35,430 nucleotides of DNA from Actinokineospora inagensis DSM 44258 (GTDB lineage Bacteria; Actinomycetota; Actinomycetes; Mycobacteriales; Pseudonocardiaceae). The translations under genes and the position numbers were made by a program. Every line of letters begins with the position of its first letter. Within the stretch, counting starts at the first letter, position 1. The DNA is taken from positions 1-35,430 of the forward strand of contig NZ_AXWW01000070.1 of assembly GCF_000482865.1 (NCBI RefSeq). The letters are read 5' to 3'. The notes beneath the pieces are model-generated. The model was not told the origin of the DNA and did no database searches. It saw only the letters and a list, made by a program, of their open reading frames with translations. Of the stretch, positions 16,547 through 24,282 are shown one piece after another.

Positions 16547-16839
16547 CTTTTCGCCAACCTGCGCAGTTGCCGTTCCAGGTAGCCCCGCGCCCGCCGCTGC
16601 CCACCTCGTTCCGCGATCGCCGCGTCCAGGCTCTTGAGCACCCGCGCGATCCGCTCGCCGTCCGCCGACAAACCGATCCGGCGGCATTCGGCCAGCCAAT
16701 CCACCGGACTGACGTGCCCCCTCAGACGATTGCACCGCCTGCACGCGGCGACCTCGTTCGGCGGGATGGGCACTGTGAGTGATTGGCGTCTGAGTCGGTG
16801 AGTCCACGCAGGGTGATAAGCCAGGCGAGATCTCTGCAT
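16543..16839 (-). pseudogene. HNH-endonuclease-like protein, N-terminal half missing
   Basis: The open frame gives 98 residues, but only those from about residue 22 look conserved: TVPIPPNEVAACRRCNRLRG, then HVSPVDWLAECRRIGLS and an Arg-rich helical C-terminus ending RQLRRLAKS. This resembles the second half of small actinobacterial HNH proteins: the Asn of NEV and the C-x-x-C-N element. The first half, which should carry the other CxxC and the catalytic His, is absent. The first 21 residues (QRSRLAYHPAWTHRLRRQ) are read from sequence next to the IS256 scar. I infer that an insertion or deletion removed the 5' end. If translated, the product would lack the active site. Confidence 0.55.
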
Positions 16840-17077
16840 TTCGCAGAGTCCCAGGGTGTGTCGGTGTCGGACGGGACCGTCTTACGGATTTACCGAAAAG
16901 GTCGTCGCCGAGATGAACGAGTGGGCCGATTGTCCGCTCGACGTGGTGTACGCGGCGTTGTTCATCGACGCCGTCCAGGTCACGATCCGGGACGATGAGA
17001 TCGCCAGGTTCTGGATGAGTGTTCTGGTCGACCTGGAGAACCGTGGGTGTCGCCGAGGTGTTCTTCCTCGTCTGTCA
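16800..17077 (+). pseudogene. Decayed IS256-family transposase fragment
   Basis: Three reading frames joined in order give an IS256-type central region. Frame 1 (about 16812-16888) reads LHFAESQGVSVSDGTVLRI. Frame 2 (16890-17043) reads TEKVVAEMNEWADCPLDVVY, then ALFIDAVQVTIRD and ARFWMSVLVDLENRG. Frame 3 (to 17077) reads GVAEVFFLVC. Removing one T in ATTTACC (16889-16891) and one G in GTGGGTG (17045-17047) restores a continuous frame. About 30 codons that normally lie between the IRD and the A-x-FW segment are missing, and both ends of the gene are gone. It is a dead remnant of a mobile element. No terminal inverted repeats were found. Confidence 0.85.
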
Positions 17078-17208
17078 CATCCTGATCGTCCGTCACCCCA
17101 CCGTGATCGCAGGCGCAACCACACGAGCCCTGGCCCCACCACCACGTTGTCCTGGAGATCCACGGCAGGCGCGTTCGATGAGGTCGCGGTCGGGCTCGGC
17201 CGCTCACT

Positions 17209-17949
17209 TCATCGGGGGTCGTCGGCGCGCTGTGGATCAGCGAGTCGTTCGGCGAGACGGATTGCGTCTCGGGGGGCGGCGCCTGAAAGGGTGTTGTCGA
17301 AGTAGGTGTAGACGTCGCCGTGGGTGTGTAGGGAGCGGATTCGGGATGCCCATTCGTCGAGGGCGGGGTCGGAGTATGGGCTGGTGTAGAGCTCGGTGTC
17401 GCCGTGGAGGCGGAGGTAGGTGAAGGTGCTGGTGTGGGCCAGGAGGCTGGGCCAGGTGCCGGGGGAGTCGGCGATGACGAGGGCGACCGAGTGGGTGGTG
17501 AGTTGGTCGATGAAGGTGTCGTCGTAGTAGCTGGGGTGGCGGACTTCCAGGGCGTGCTGGACCGAAGTTGGTAACAGGGGGAGGAAATCGGCCATCAGGG
17601 ATGGCGAGTACCGGAGGGAGGCGGGGAGTTGCCAGAGGATGGGGCCGAGTTTGCGGCCCAAGGAAAGCACACCGGATGAGAAGAAATCGGAAATCGGTGT
17701 CGCGACGTCGCGTAAGCGGCGGGAGTGGGTGATGTCGCGGGGGGCTTTCACCGCGAAGACGAAGTCGTCCGGGACGGCTGAGTACCAGCGGTCGTAGTCG
17801 GCTGGTTTGCGGGGGCCGTAGAAGGTGCTGTTGACCTCGACCGTGTTGACCCGTTGGGCGAGGTGGCCGAGTTCGTCGGTGGTGCCGCGGGGGTAGAAGT
17901 CGCCTCGCCAGGGTTGGTAGGACCAGCCTGAGGTGCCGACGTGGATCAT
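17209..17949 (-). CDS. DUF72 family protein
   Basis: A 246-residue protein with the TIM-barrel DUF72 fold. Conserved parts are VGTSGWSYQPWRGDFYPRG at the N-terminus, VNTVEVNSTFYGPRKPADYD, FVFAVKAPRDITHSRRL, LGPILWQLPASLRYSPSL, ALEVRHPSYYDDTF and the late DVYTYFDNTLSGAAPRDA. The length is typical of the family (about 240-280). The biochemical role of DUF72 is not settled to my knowledge. Its codon use is less GC-rich at third positions than its neighbours (many GAC/CAC mixed with TAT, ACT, TCT). That may reflect transfer, in keeping with the IS scar just downstream of its stop codon. The ATG at 17949 matches the family start, but no good ribosome binding site precedes it. Confidence 0.9.
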   Translation of the reverse strand: MIHVGTSGWSYQPWRGDFYPRGTTDELGHLAQRVNTVEVNSTFYGPRKPADYDRWYSAVPDDFVFAVKAPRDITHSRRLRDVATPISDFFSSGVLSLGRKLGPILWQLPASLRYSPSLMADFLPLLPTSVQHALEVRHPSYYDDTFIDQLTTHSVALVIADSPGTWPSLLAHTSTFTYLRLHGDTELYTSPYSDPALDEWASRIRSLHTHGDVYTYFDNTLSGAAPRDAIRLAERLADPQRADDPR

Positions 17950-17981
17950 CGGTCCATGGTGGCGGAGTTGATCAACCGCCG

Positions 17982-18018
17982 CCGGTTGGGGTGCCCCGGG
18001 TGGAGCAACCCCAACCGG
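17982..18018 (-). terminator. Hairpin terminator of the M14 carboxypeptidase gene
   Basis: CCGGTTGGGGT and ACCCCAACCGG form 11 perfect pairs, extended by GC/GC past one bulge, with a loop of about 10 nt. It lies 10 bp beyond the M14 stop codon on the minus strand and ahead of the DUF72 start. Confidence 0.78.
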
Positions 18019-18028
18019 ACGGGGGGCG

Positions 18029-20500
18029 TTACTTCTTGCGGAGCAGGGCCGAGCGGCCGCAGACGTCGCCGACGTCGACGGTCTGGCCGCGGTCGATGTA
18101 GACGTCGGTCAGGCCGACGACCCGGCCGCGCTTGTCACTGCAGCTCAACTGGTACGGCTCCTTGGACCCGTACGTGGTCGGCACCGGCGACGCGAACGAC
18201 ACGTTGAGGCTCGCCCAGTCGTCAGTGGTCGGGGCGGGCTGCGCGAAGTTGACGATGGCGGCGGTGTAATCGCCCGCGGGCGGGTCGAACAGCACCGCGT
18301 GCTCGGAGGTGGTGCCGCCGGAGGCCGACGACGTCACCATGTTGCCCGCGCTGTCGAAGATGTAGAGGTCCCAGTCGGTGTTGGGGCTGGCCCACGCGAT
18401 GGAGACCTCGAACTTCCCGTTGTCCACCTTGGGCATTCCGTCCACGTGGAACGGAACGCGCTCGGCGGTCGGGTCGGCCGGGAAGTTCGTGTTGACGGCG
18501 GGCACACCGGGCGGGTTGGGCACGGTGAAGTTCGCCTGCGCCGGGCCCTTCGGGTCACGGCCGTAGCGGCCCGCGACGTACGGGCGGGTCGACGGGTTGA
18601 CCGACCAACTGAACCGACCGCCGGTACCGCTCAGCGTCGAGTTCAGCGTGTCCGCCACGTAGATCGGCGTGCCGACCGTCCCATCGGGATTCTGGACCGG
18701 CGAGGTCGGCGTCTGGAACGCCTTGTGCAACTGGAGTTGGTAGCCCTTGGGCGCCGCGCCGATCAGCGTGGAGTGCGCGGACGGGTCGGCGGCGTTGGTG
18801 AGCATGTCGATGAACGCCTGCCGGTTGCCGCCCTTGCCCGCGCCGGTCGACGGGGCCTGGCCGAGGTACTCGGCGACGACACCGGTCTCGTACGGCGGGT
18901 GGAACTCGGTGCCGCCGATCTCGAAGGTGAAGCCGTAGCCACCAGTGGCCCAATAGGACCAGTCCTCTGTGGACCCGGTGGTGTCGTAGAGCATCCAGGA
19001 CGGTTCGCTGGTGTACCCGTTGCGGGAGGCCATCTTGTCGCCGAGGGCCTTGTACGCGGGCTCGTCCAGCGGCGGCCGGACGTCGGCGACGCCGGGCACG
19101 CGCAGCACCAGGTTCGAGTACGTGTGCAGCGTGATCAGGTTGGTGACCTGCCGGGTCGACACGAGCCAGCGGATGTTGCGCGACTCCGGCTCGGAGAACG
19201 GCGCTGACCCGCGGAAGGTGTCGCTGTTCCACGCCGTGGACGCGCCGTTGCCGCCCCAGAAGCCCGCGTAGTTGCGGTTGGGGTCGGTACCGCGCTCGCG
19301 GCCACCCGGGTTCGCCTTGCAGACACCGGTGCGGTACTGCGCGGGCGAGTCGTTCGGGTTGCAGTTCTTGCGTTTCATCTCGTAGTCGAACCGGCTGAAG
19401 TCGCCCTTCGGCTCGGCCTCGCGGGAGATGGAGAAGCCGTCGGCGTTGACGATCGGGATGACCACGTTGCGGGTCTTGCTCACCAGCGACCGCAGGTCGC
19501 CGCCCGCCTTGTACCCGTTGACCAGTTCGTACGCCCACTCGATGGCGTGCTCGCCCGCGGGCCACTCCCGCGCGTGGTGCACGCCCATGGTCACGTTGAC
19601 GGCCTTGCCGTCGTTGCTGTTGTCGACGTCGGTGGCGATCTCGATGCCGTTGACCTCGCGGCCCTCCCAGGTCTGGTTGGGCAGGCTGAACGCCTTGACC
19701 AGGCCGGGGTTCTTGCGGGCCAGCTCCTTGAGGTCGTAGTCGTACTCGTAGAGGTGCCGGTAGGTGGTGCGCCCGGACGGCAGCGCCGACTTGGCCACCC
19801 GCCCGGCGTACGACCGGTCCTGCTTGGCGTTGGCGACCGCCTGGGCGCCCAGGTCGGCCTGGACGACGGTGGAGCGCAGGCCCGCGTCGGCGAGGGTCTT
19901 GCGGTCGGCGTCGTCGGCGAGCACGACCTCGACCCCGGTGGCGTCGCCCTTCTCGGTGACGTCGAGGTCAAGGCCGAGCAGCTTGTCCTTGTCGGCCCTC
20001 GTCGGTGTCTGCACCCGCACCACCTGGGCGGTGGTGGCACCGCCCTGCGGGGTGATGGCGAGGAAGTCCAGCCCCAGTTTCACTGTCTTGGTCGACCCGG
20101 CGTAGCGGCAGGCCTGCACCAGCAACTGCTGGTTCTTGGTCACGAAGCTCTCGGCGAGCTCCACGCTGTGCAGGGCGGCGGAGGCGGCCACCACGGCGCC
20201 GGTCTTCTGGTCGAACACCGCGATGTCCCAGTCGCCGGTGCCGGACCCGTCCGGCGCGAGCCGGGCCTGCAGCAGGCCGTCGACGCCGGAGGTGACGGTG
20301 CGTTGGGCGGTGCCCTTGGTGCCCGCGGGCAGCGGCCGCTCGAAGCAGGAGCGGGCCACCGCGGTGTCGCTGCGGAGGATGTTGTCGGCGGCCGCCGCGG
20401 TGGGGACCGAGGTGGCGGTCAGGCCGAAGACCACGGCGCCGCTGAGCCCGGCGGCGGCCAACGCCCGCCCGGCCCGAACGGGTCTGGATGGGAAGCTCAA
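18029..20500 (-). CDS. Secreted M14 zinc carboxypeptidase
   Basis: An 823-residue secreted protein. The N-terminus is a Sec-type signal (basic SRPVRAGR, hydrophobic core, likely cleavage after TAAAA near residue 38). A pro- or accessory region of about 200 residues follows. The M14 domain spans about 240-570: zinc ligands H309 and E312 in HHAREWPAGEHAIEW, substrate-binding N408/R409 in DPNRNYAGFW, third zinc ligand H459 in ITLHTYSN, Tyr505 in WMLYDTTGSTEDW and catalytic Glu527 in GFTFEIGG. All key residues are present. The last 230 residues contain a beta-sandwich-like region (VSIAWASPNTDWDLYIFDSA). It should trim C-terminal residues from external peptides. The start is a TTG at 20500, chosen because GGGAGGAG lies nine bases upstream; an ATG at 20560 would spoil the signal peptide. 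Confidence 0.93.
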   Translation of the reverse strand: MSFPSRPVRAGRALAAAGLSGAVVFGLTATSVPTAAAADNILRSDTAVARSCFERPLPAGTKGTAQRTVTSGVDGLLQARLAPDGSGTGDWDIAVFDQKTGAVVAASAALHSVELAESFVTKNQQLLVQACRYAGSTKTVKLGLDFLAITPQGGATTAQVVRVQTPTRADKDKLLGLDLDVTEKGDATGVEVVLADDADRKTLADAGLRSTVVQADLGAQAVANAKQDRSYAGRVAKSALPSGRTTYRHLYEYDYDLKELARKNPGLVKAFSLPNQTWEGREVNGIEIATDVDNSNDGKAVNVTMGVHHAREWPAGEHAIEWAYELVNGYKAGGDLRSLVSKTRNVVIPIVNADGFSISREAEPKGDFSRFDYEMKRKNCNPNDSPAQYRTGVCKANPGGRERGTDPNRNYAGFWGGNGASTAWNSDTFRGSAPFSEPESRNIRWLVSTRQVTNLITLHTYSNLVLRVPGVADVRPPLDEPAYKALGDKMASRNGYTSEPSWMLYDTTGSTEDWSYWATGGYGFTFEIGGTEFHPPYETGVVAEYLGQAPSTGAGKGGNRQAFIDMLTNAADPSAHSTLIGAAPKGYQLQLHKAFQTPTSPVQNPDGTVGTPIYVADTLNSTLSGTGGRFSWSVNPSTRPYVAGRYGRDPKGPAQANFTVPNPPGVPAVNTNFPADPTAERVPFHVDGMPKVDNGKFEVSIAWASPNTDWDLYIFDSAGNMVTSSASGGTTSEHAVLFDPPAGDYTAAIVNFAQPAPTTDDWASLNVSFASPVPTTYGSKEPYQLSCSDKRGRVVGLTDVYIDRGQTVDVGDVCGRSALLRKK

Positions 20501-20549
20501 GGCTTGTTCTCCTCCCGGAAGCTCGCCCGCGCGCGCGGGCGACAGCGTG

Positions 20550-20555
20550 ACGCTA
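20550..20555 (-). promoter_or_regulatory. Candidate -10 box of the M14 gene
   Basis: On the minus strand TAGCGT lies about 50 bp upstream of the TTG start. TTTCGC sits 16 bp further up as a poor -35 box. The ribosome binding site GGGAGGAG falls inside the predicted leader. Confidence 0.3.
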
Positions 20556-20637
20556 GCCACAGCCGGATACCGCGAAATGCGTTACCGGTTGCCAGTCGGG
20601 AGGTGGACGAACGGCCTTGCGCCGATGGGTCCACGAC

Positions 20638-20677
20638 GGATTTCGGCCGAAATCCGGACAGTGTCCGCTTACCGGAC
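20638..20677. promoter_or_regulatory. Cluster of three adjacent palindromes
   Basis: GGATTTCGGCCGAAATCC (20638-20655) is a perfect 18-bp palindrome. It is followed at once by GGACAGTGTCC (20656-20666) and by GTCCG-CTTAC-CGGAC (20663-20677). The cluster lies just past the dipeptidase stop and about 85 bp upstream of the M14 -10 box. It may be a terminator, an operator for the M14 gene, or both. Confidence 0.5.
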
Positions 20678-20703
20678 GGTCGAAACTTATTACCTTTTGC
20701 CAG

Positions 20704-21870
20704 TTATCCCCGTACCTCCGCCACCTCTTCGGCGGAACGCAGTACCCGCAGGACGTTACGCCCAGCTACCTTCGCGCAGTCCTCGTCACTCCAGCCGAGG
20801 TCGAGCAGGGCACCGAAAAGGGTCGGATACCCGCCGACATCGGCCAGACCGTCGGGCAGTTCCGGGCAGCCGTCGTAATCGCCGCCGACACCGATGTGGT
20901 CGATCCCGACGACCTCGCGGGCGTGCTCGAAGTGCGCCACCACATCGGCCAGGGTGGCCTTGGGCTGCGGGTGGGTCTCCTGCCACGACCGCTCGAAGCG
21001 CTCCCGCTCGTCGAGGTCGACGTGCCGCAACCCGGCGGCGGCCATCGCCGCGGACATCTCGTCGTCCCACTCGGCGACGGCGTTGCTCACAAAGCGCGGC
21101 ACGAATGTCACCATCAGCACCCCGGCATTGTCCCGGAGGCGTTCCAGCACGTCATCGGGCACATTCCTCGGGTGGTCGGTGACCGACCGACAAGACGAGT
21201 GGCTGAAAACCACCGGCGCGGTTGTCGTGTCCAGCGCGTCCCGCATCGTGGTCGCGGCGACGTGCGAAAGGTCGACGAGCATTCCGAGCCGGTTCATCTC
21301 GGCGACAACTTCCCGGCCGAAATCGGACAACCCGCCAACCCCGGGTTCGTCGGTCGCCGAATCCGCCCACGGGGTGTTCTCGTTGTGCGTCAGCGTCATG
21401 TACCGCACGCCCAGCCGGTACAGGGCGCCCAGCGCCCCGAGCGATCCCGCGATGCTGTGGCCGCCCTCGGCGCCGATCAGCGACGCCAACCTGCCGGAAG
21501 CGAACACGGATTCCACCTGGTCAGCGGTGGTGGCCAGGCCGAGGTGGGCGGGATACTGCTCGACGAGCCGGTGCACCAGTTCGACCTGCTCAAGGGTGGT
21601 CGTGACCGCCTCGTGGCCGGGAACCCGGCACGGGACGAAGACGGACCAGAACTGGGCGCCCAGGCGGCCGTCGCGGGCGCGGACCAGGTCGGTGTGCAGG
21701 CCGGGCCGTATCGTCAACAGGTCGGACTTGCCCGCGGCGACCGACGGAACGGACCCGTGCCGGTCGCGCAACGCCCAGGGGAGGTCGTTGTGGCCGTCGA
21801 CGAGGGGCGTAGCTGAGAGCAACCGGCGAGCCCGGTCGACCGAGGCGTTCTGCACTACCCGTGACTCCAT
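20704..21870 (-). CDS. M19 family membrane-dipeptidase homologue
   Basis: A 388-residue metallo-dipeptidase of the renal-dipeptidase (M19) family, which cleaves dipeptides, often including D-residues, with two zinc ions. The metal ligands are readable: H27 and D29 in VDGHNDLPW, bridging E135 in IGAEGGHS, H203 in [10 protein letters not shown] and H224 in [10 protein letters not shown]. Asp331 in GVGGDYDG is the expected late acidic residue. Family stretches [16 protein letters not shown] and [22 protein letters not shown] are intact. No signal peptide is seen, so it is probably cytosolic despite the family name. It lies upstream of the M14 gene on the same strand, separated by about 200 bp with its own palindromes, so joint peptide breakdown is possible without a shared operon. 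Confidence 0.93.
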   Translation of the reverse strand: MESRVVQNASVDRARRLLSATPLVDGHNDLPWALRDRHGSVPSVAAGKSDLLTIRPGLHTDLVRARDGRLGAQFWSVFVPCRVPGHEAVTTTLEQVELVHRLVEQYPAHLGLATTADQVESVFASGRLASLIGAEGGHSIAGSLGALGALYRLGVRYMTLTHNENTPWADSATDEPGVGGLSDFGREVVAEMNRLGMLVDLSHVAATTMRDALDTTTAPVVFSHSSCRSVTDHPRNVPDDVLERLRDNAGVLMVTFVPRFVSNAVAEWDDEMSAAMAAAGLRHVDLDERERFERSWQETHPQPKATLADVVAHFEHAREVVGIDHIGVGGDYDGCPELPDGLADVGGYPTLFGALLDLGWSDEDCAKVAGRNVLRVLRSAEEVAEVRG

Positions 21871-21917
21871 TTCATCGTGTAGCGGGCCCTGCCCGTTACG
21901 TCACCGTCTAGGGACTC

Positions 21918-21977
21918 ACCCGATCGTGTGACACAGCCGCCCCTCAGTCACAACCCGATCGGATACTTACCCGATTG
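21918..21977. promoter_or_regulatory. Three ACCCGATCG-type direct repeats
   Basis: ACCCGATCG occurs at 21918-21926 and 21953-21961, and ACCCGATTG at 21969-21977, all in the same orientation with starts 35 and 16 bp apart. They lie in the 242-bp divergent region between the dipeptidase and the LuxR-type regulator and may be binding sites. Confidence 0.4.
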
Positions 21978-22025
21978 ATCGTCCCGCTAACCCGCTTGGG
22001 CGGCTAGGCTGCCTTCGTCGACACC

Positions 22026-22065
22026 ACTTTCGGTCCAACGGCGGCGCGGCTGTTTGGTCGAAAGT
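22026..22065. promoter_or_regulatory. Imperfect inverted repeat upstream of LuxR-type regulator
   Basis: ACTTTCGGTCCAAC (22026-22039) faces GTTTGGTCGAAAGT (22052-22065). The outer seven bases match perfectly and the inner ones partly. It lies about 50 bp before the regulator start and could be an operator or a leader hairpin. Confidence 0.35.
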
Positions 22066-22112
22066 CCCAGTGCCGGTCGGGGGGCAACGACCGACTCCAG
22101 GGAGGTAGTGAC

Positions 22113-22829
22113 GTGGCTGCCGTCGGCTTAGGTCAGGCCGTTCGAACCACGCCAGCCGGTGCCTTGCCGGCGAACATGGTCCCGCACCCGCGGGAGGAGC
22201 TGTTCTCAGTGCTGGTGGTCGACGACCACCCACTGTTGAGGGAGGCGATAGCGGCTCGGCTCACACAGATGGGCGCGGGCACAGTGCACGAGGCCGCCAC
22301 GGTGGCCGAGGCGAGAGCGCGAGCGCAGGCCACCGGGCCGTGCGACCTGGCGATCCTCGACCTCGGACTGCCCGACGGCAGCGGGATCGAGCTGGTCACG
22401 GAGCTGCGCAGCCACGGCTGGCCGCGCATCGTCGTGCTCGCCTCGTCCGACGACCCCTACGCCGTTCGATCGGCCTTCCAGGCGGGCGCCCAGGCCTACC
22501 TGCTGAAGTCCGCGTCGCCGGTGGTGGTCACCGATGGTGTTCGCCGGGTGCTCGAGGGTGGCGTCTACGCCGACCCGAGTGTCGCCCCGGTGCTCGCCAC
22601 CGGAACCAGGGTCCCCGGCACCGACAACACCCCGCGTGAGCTCTCCGCGCGCGAGGTCGAGGTGCTGCAACTGGTCGCGGACGGCCAGTCGAACAAGGAG
22701 ATCGGCGAGGCGCTGAACCTCTCGGCCCTCACCGTGAAGTCGCACCTGTCCCGGATCGGCCGCAAGCTGGGCACCGGCGACCGGGCGCAGATGGTCGCCC
22801 TGGCCATGCGAGCGGGCGTCATCAGGTAG
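22113..22829 (+). CDS. Orphan NarL/LuxR-family response regulator
   Basis: A 238-residue regulator with no kinase gene beside it. A 30-residue N-terminal extension precedes the receiver domain (about 32-150): FSVLVVDDHPLLREAIAARL with Asp37/38, phospho-acceptor Asp83 in LAILDLGLPDGSG, and Lys132 in AYLLKSASP. The LuxR helix-turn-helix follows at about 173-235: LSAREVEVLQLVADGQSNKE, IGEALNLSALTVKSHLSRIG and RKLGTGDRAQMVALAM. The GTG start is well supported by GGAGG seven bases upstream. Its kinase partner must lie elsewhere, or the protein acts without phosphorylation. Repeats upstream may be autoregulatory sites. A strong hairpin follows the stop, so it is probably a single-gene transcript. 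Confidence 0.93.
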   Translation: MAAVGLGQAVRTTPAGALPANMVPHPREELFSVLVVDDHPLLREAIAARLTQMGAGTVHEAATVAEARARAQATGPCDLAILDLGLPDGSGIELVTELRSHGWPRIVVLASSDDPYAVRSAFQAGAQAYLLKSASPVVVTDGVRRVLEGGVYADPSVAPVLATGTRVPGTDNTPRELSAREVEVLQLVADGQSNKEIGEALNLSALTVKSHLSRIGRKLGTGDRAQMVALAMRAGVIR

Positions 22830-22833
22830 ACAA

Positions 22834-22881
22834 CAGCAGTCGTGTGGCTGGGCTGGGCATGGCCCAGCCACACGACTGCTG
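22834..22881 (+). terminator. 20-bp perfect hairpin terminator
   Basis: CAGCAGTCGTGTGGCTGGGC pairs without a mismatch with its complement at 22862-22881 around an 8-nt loop. It begins five bases past the response regulator stop. There is no U-tract. It isolates the regulator from the downstream RNase D gene. Confidence 0.85.
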
Positions 22882-22913
22882 CTGATCTCCGACGTTTGTC
22901 ACCGGTTGTGCCG

Positions 22914-22930
22914 TAGGGTCATCGGCCGTG
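22914..22930 (+). promoter_or_regulatory. Leaderless-type -10 box of the RNase D gene
   Basis: TAGGGT at 22914-22919 ends eight bases before the GTG at 22928, as at dut, the APC permease and DUF3000. GACGTT (22891-22896) lies 17 bp upstream as a weak -35 candidate. Confidence 0.5.
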
Positions 22931-24175
22931 ACGACCCCCGGCTCAGGACCCAGCGCCTCAGACCCGCCTGCCCCGGTGCTGCTCACCGAGCCCGCGGAGG
23001 GCACCCCCGACGTCGTGGTCGACCTGGAGACCCTCGACCGCGCCGCCGCGCGCATCGCCGCCGGTCACGGCCCCATCGCCGTGGACACCGAGCGGGCGTC
23101 CGGCTACCGCTACTCCCAGCGCGCCTACCTGGTCCAGGTCCGCCGCCAGGGCGCGGGCACCTTCCTGATCGACCCGGTCGCGGTCGACGACCAGGTCGAC
23201 TCCCTGGTCGCCGCGTTGGCCACCGACGAGTGGGTGCTGCACGCGGCGTCCCAGGACCTGCCCTGCCTCGCCGACCTCGGCCTGCGCCCGACCCGGCTGT
23301 TCGACACGGAGCTGGCGGGCCGCCTCGCGGGCTACGAGCGGGTCGCGCTGGGCACCCTGGTCGAGCTGCTGCTGGGCTACCACCTGGAGAAGGGCCACGG
23401 CGCCGCCGACTGGTCGCGCCGCCCGCTGCCGATCGACTGGTTGAACTACGCCGCCCTGGACGTGGAGCTGCTGATCCAGTTGCGCGACGCGCTGGAGGCC
23501 GATCTGCGGGCCCAGGGAAAGCTGGCGTGGGCGCTGGAGGAGTTCGAGGCGCTGCGCACCGCCGAGCCCGCGCCGCCGCGCCGCGAGCCGTGGCGGCGCA
23601 CCTCGGGTATCCACAGCGTCCGCACGCCGCGTGGCCTGGCGGCCATCCGGGCGCTCTGGGAGGCCAGGGACACCATCGCCCGCGACCGGGACATCGCCCC
23701 CGGCCGCGTCCTGCCGGACAGCGCGATCATCCAGGCCGCGTCGGTGAACCCGGCCGACGAGGGCGCGCTGCTGCAACTGCCGGTCTACAAGGGGCGCGCG
23801 CAGCGGCGGCTGGCGACCACCTGGCTGCGCGCCCTGCGCACCGCGGCCCAACTGCCCAAGTCCGAGCTGCCCGACCCGTCACCGCCCGCCGACGGCCCGC
23901 CGCCCGCCAACCGCTGGGCGGACAAGGACCCGGAGGCCGCCGCCCGGCTCGCCGCCGCCCGCGGCGCGCTGACCCGGATCGCCGAGGAGAACCGGCTGCC
24001 GGTGGAGAACCTGCTGCAGCCCGACCTGGTCCGGCGCACCTGCTGGCAGCCGCCCGCCGACATCGACCCGACCACCGTCGCCGCGGCGCTGCGGGCCGGT
24101 GGGGCGCGGGAGTGGCAGGTGGGCCTGACCGTGGACGCCCTGGTGACTGGCCTGAAAGCCACCGTGAGCCACTAG
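22928..24175 (+). CDS. RNase D-type 3'-5' exoribonuclease with HRDC domain
   Basis: A 415-residue DEDDy exonuclease (Rv2681 type), likely trimming 3' ends of structured RNA such as tRNA precursors. The DEDD residues are readable: D53 and E55 in IAVDTERASGYRYS, D110 in LHAASQDLPCLADL, and Y174/D178 in LNYAALDVELL. An HRDC nucleic-acid-binding domain follows at about 205-295 (RTPRGLAAIRALWEARDTIA, RDIAPGRVLPDSAII). A C-terminal extension includes ANRWADKDPEAAARLAAARG and WQVGLTVDALVTGL, usual for the actinobacterial form. The GTG start has no ribosome binding site but a well-placed -10 box. In mycobacteria it neighbours dxs; here about 9 kb of accessory genes separate them. Confidence 0.92.
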   Translation: MTTPGSGPSASDPPAPVLLTEPAEGTPDVVVDLETLDRAAARIAAGHGPIAVDTERASGYRYSQRAYLVQVRRQGAGTFLIDPVAVDDQVDSLVAALATDEWVLHAASQDLPCLADLGLRPTRLFDTELAGRLAGYERVALGTLVELLLGYHLEKGHGAADWSRRPLPIDWLNYAALDVELLIQLRDALEADLRAQGKLAWALEEFEALRTAEPAPPRREPWRRTSGIHSVRTPRGLAAIRALWEARDTIARDRDIAPGRVLPDSAIIQAASVNPADEGALLQLPVYKGRAQRRLATTWLRALRTAAQLPKSELPDPSPPADGPPPANRWADKDPEAAARLAAARGALTRIAEENRLPVENLLQPDLVRRTCWQPPADIDPTTVAAALRAGGAREWQVGLTVDALVTGLKATVSH

Positions 24176-24282
24176 CTCGGCCCCTCGGTCGCGTCCCAAG
24201 GCTGCCGATCTTGGAATCGGCGGTGCGGTGCCAGGTCGGGGACGGTGCCGGGTGGGGAAGAGGGGGTGGGTGGTGGGAGAGG
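24176..24282. other. Convergent spacer, RNase D / nitroreductase-fold gene
   Basis: A weak hairpin GCCGAT-CTTGGA-ATCGGC lies at 24204-24221 and may help termination of the RNase D transcript. Nothing else was seen. Confidence 0.3.

Noticed and set aside
16856-17305. 149-codon plus-strand frame treated as an intact hypothetical gene
   Set aside because: Only its first 60 codons carry sense, as the middle part of an IS256 transposase. The rest is frame-shifted sequence and antisense of the DUF72 gene.
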